A stretch of 5,742 nucleotides of DNA from JARLFX01 sp036404255 (GTDB taxonomy: Bacteria > Acidobacteriota > Terriglobia > Terriglobales > Acidobacteriaceae), in NCBI GenBank assembly GCA_036404255.1, contig DASWOP010000084.1:1-5742 (forward strand). The letters run 5' to 3'. The position numbers and the translations under genes are program-made. Under the pieces are notes generated by a model, which saw nothing but the letters and a program-made list of their open reading frames with translations, ran no database searches and was not told the origin of the DNA. This document shows, piece after piece, positions 5,627 to 5,742 of the stretch (positions within the stretch are counted from its first letter, which is position 1; each line of letters opens with the position of its first letter).

Positions 5627-5742
5627 TTAAATCTTCTCCAGTTGCTCCGTGTAGGCCTTCAGCACATCCCGCCGCAGCACGTAGCGCACGTTCTTGCCCT
5701 CGCGCACAGCGTCCACCAGCCCCGCCACTTCCAGCTCTTTCA
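5627..5742 (-). CDS. ArsR-family winged-helix transcriptional regulator, C-terminal part
   Basis: Only the last 37 residues are in the window; the 5' end lies beyond 5742. The visible part reads KELEVAGLVDAVREGKNVRY, then a short basic stretch and a final helix ending in LEKI. This matches the end of the recognition helix and the beta-hairpin wing of ArsR regulators (general pattern LxxAGLVxxxREGxxxxY). ArsR proteins are small dimeric repressors released by metals or other signals; the sensing residues cannot be judged because the N-terminal part is missing. The stop lies 81 bp upstream of the SDR start on the same strand, so co-transcription or control of the SDR gene is plausible. A related winged-helix family such as PadR or MarR is less likely. 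Confidence 0.75.
   Translation of the reverse strand, partial: KELEVAGLVDAVREGKNVRYVLRRDVLKAYTEQLEKI

Overview
The window is GC-rich (about 60 %) and densely coding. It holds five complete genes and the 3' end of a sixth, with no tRNA, rRNA, CRISPR array, transposase or phage gene. Protein types, codon use and two short GC-rich intergenic hairpin repeats that share the word GGGTGCCCC suggest an Acidobacteriota genome, probably Acidobacteriaceae (Granulicella, Edaphobacter or Terriglobus type). That assignment rests on resemblance from memory, not on a search.

Left part (37-2854, minus strand): a sugar-acid catabolic pair. uxaC (glucuronate isomerase) is transcribed first. After a 139-bp gap containing a perfect 10-bp inverted repeat comes a LarA-family protein that keeps the nickel-pincer cofactor residues of lactate racemase. 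Together they suggest hexuronate use in which an aldonate such as mannonate is epimerised at C2.

Middle (2855-4752, plus strand): a 257-bp divergent control region leads to a NeuB-family synthase that lacks the C-terminal SAF (antifreeze-like) domain. It ends in a strong intrinsic terminator, followed by a REP-like element with two stem-loops. A KdsC-like HAD phosphatase follows, starting from an unusual ATGA-overlapped or leaderless start. In the phosphatase the usual KDO-8-P phosphatase Arg is replaced by Glu (SGE, with a Lys 11 residues later), the pattern I recall for KDN-9-phosphate phosphatase. Synthase and phosphatase may be consecutive steps of a phosphorylated nonulosonic-acid (KDN or sialic-acid-like) route.

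Right part (4799-5742, minus strand): a classical SDR oxidoreductase, convergent with the phosphatase, lies 81 bp downstream of the 3' end of an ArsR-type winged-helix regulator that runs off the window. The two may form a small regulator-oxidoreductase operon.

No gene-free stretch exceeds 300 bases. Bases 1-36 hold no recognisable gene. The points most worth following are the SAF-less synthase with its Glu-type phosphatase, the pincer-nickel epimerase beside uxaC, and the two related intergenic hairpins.
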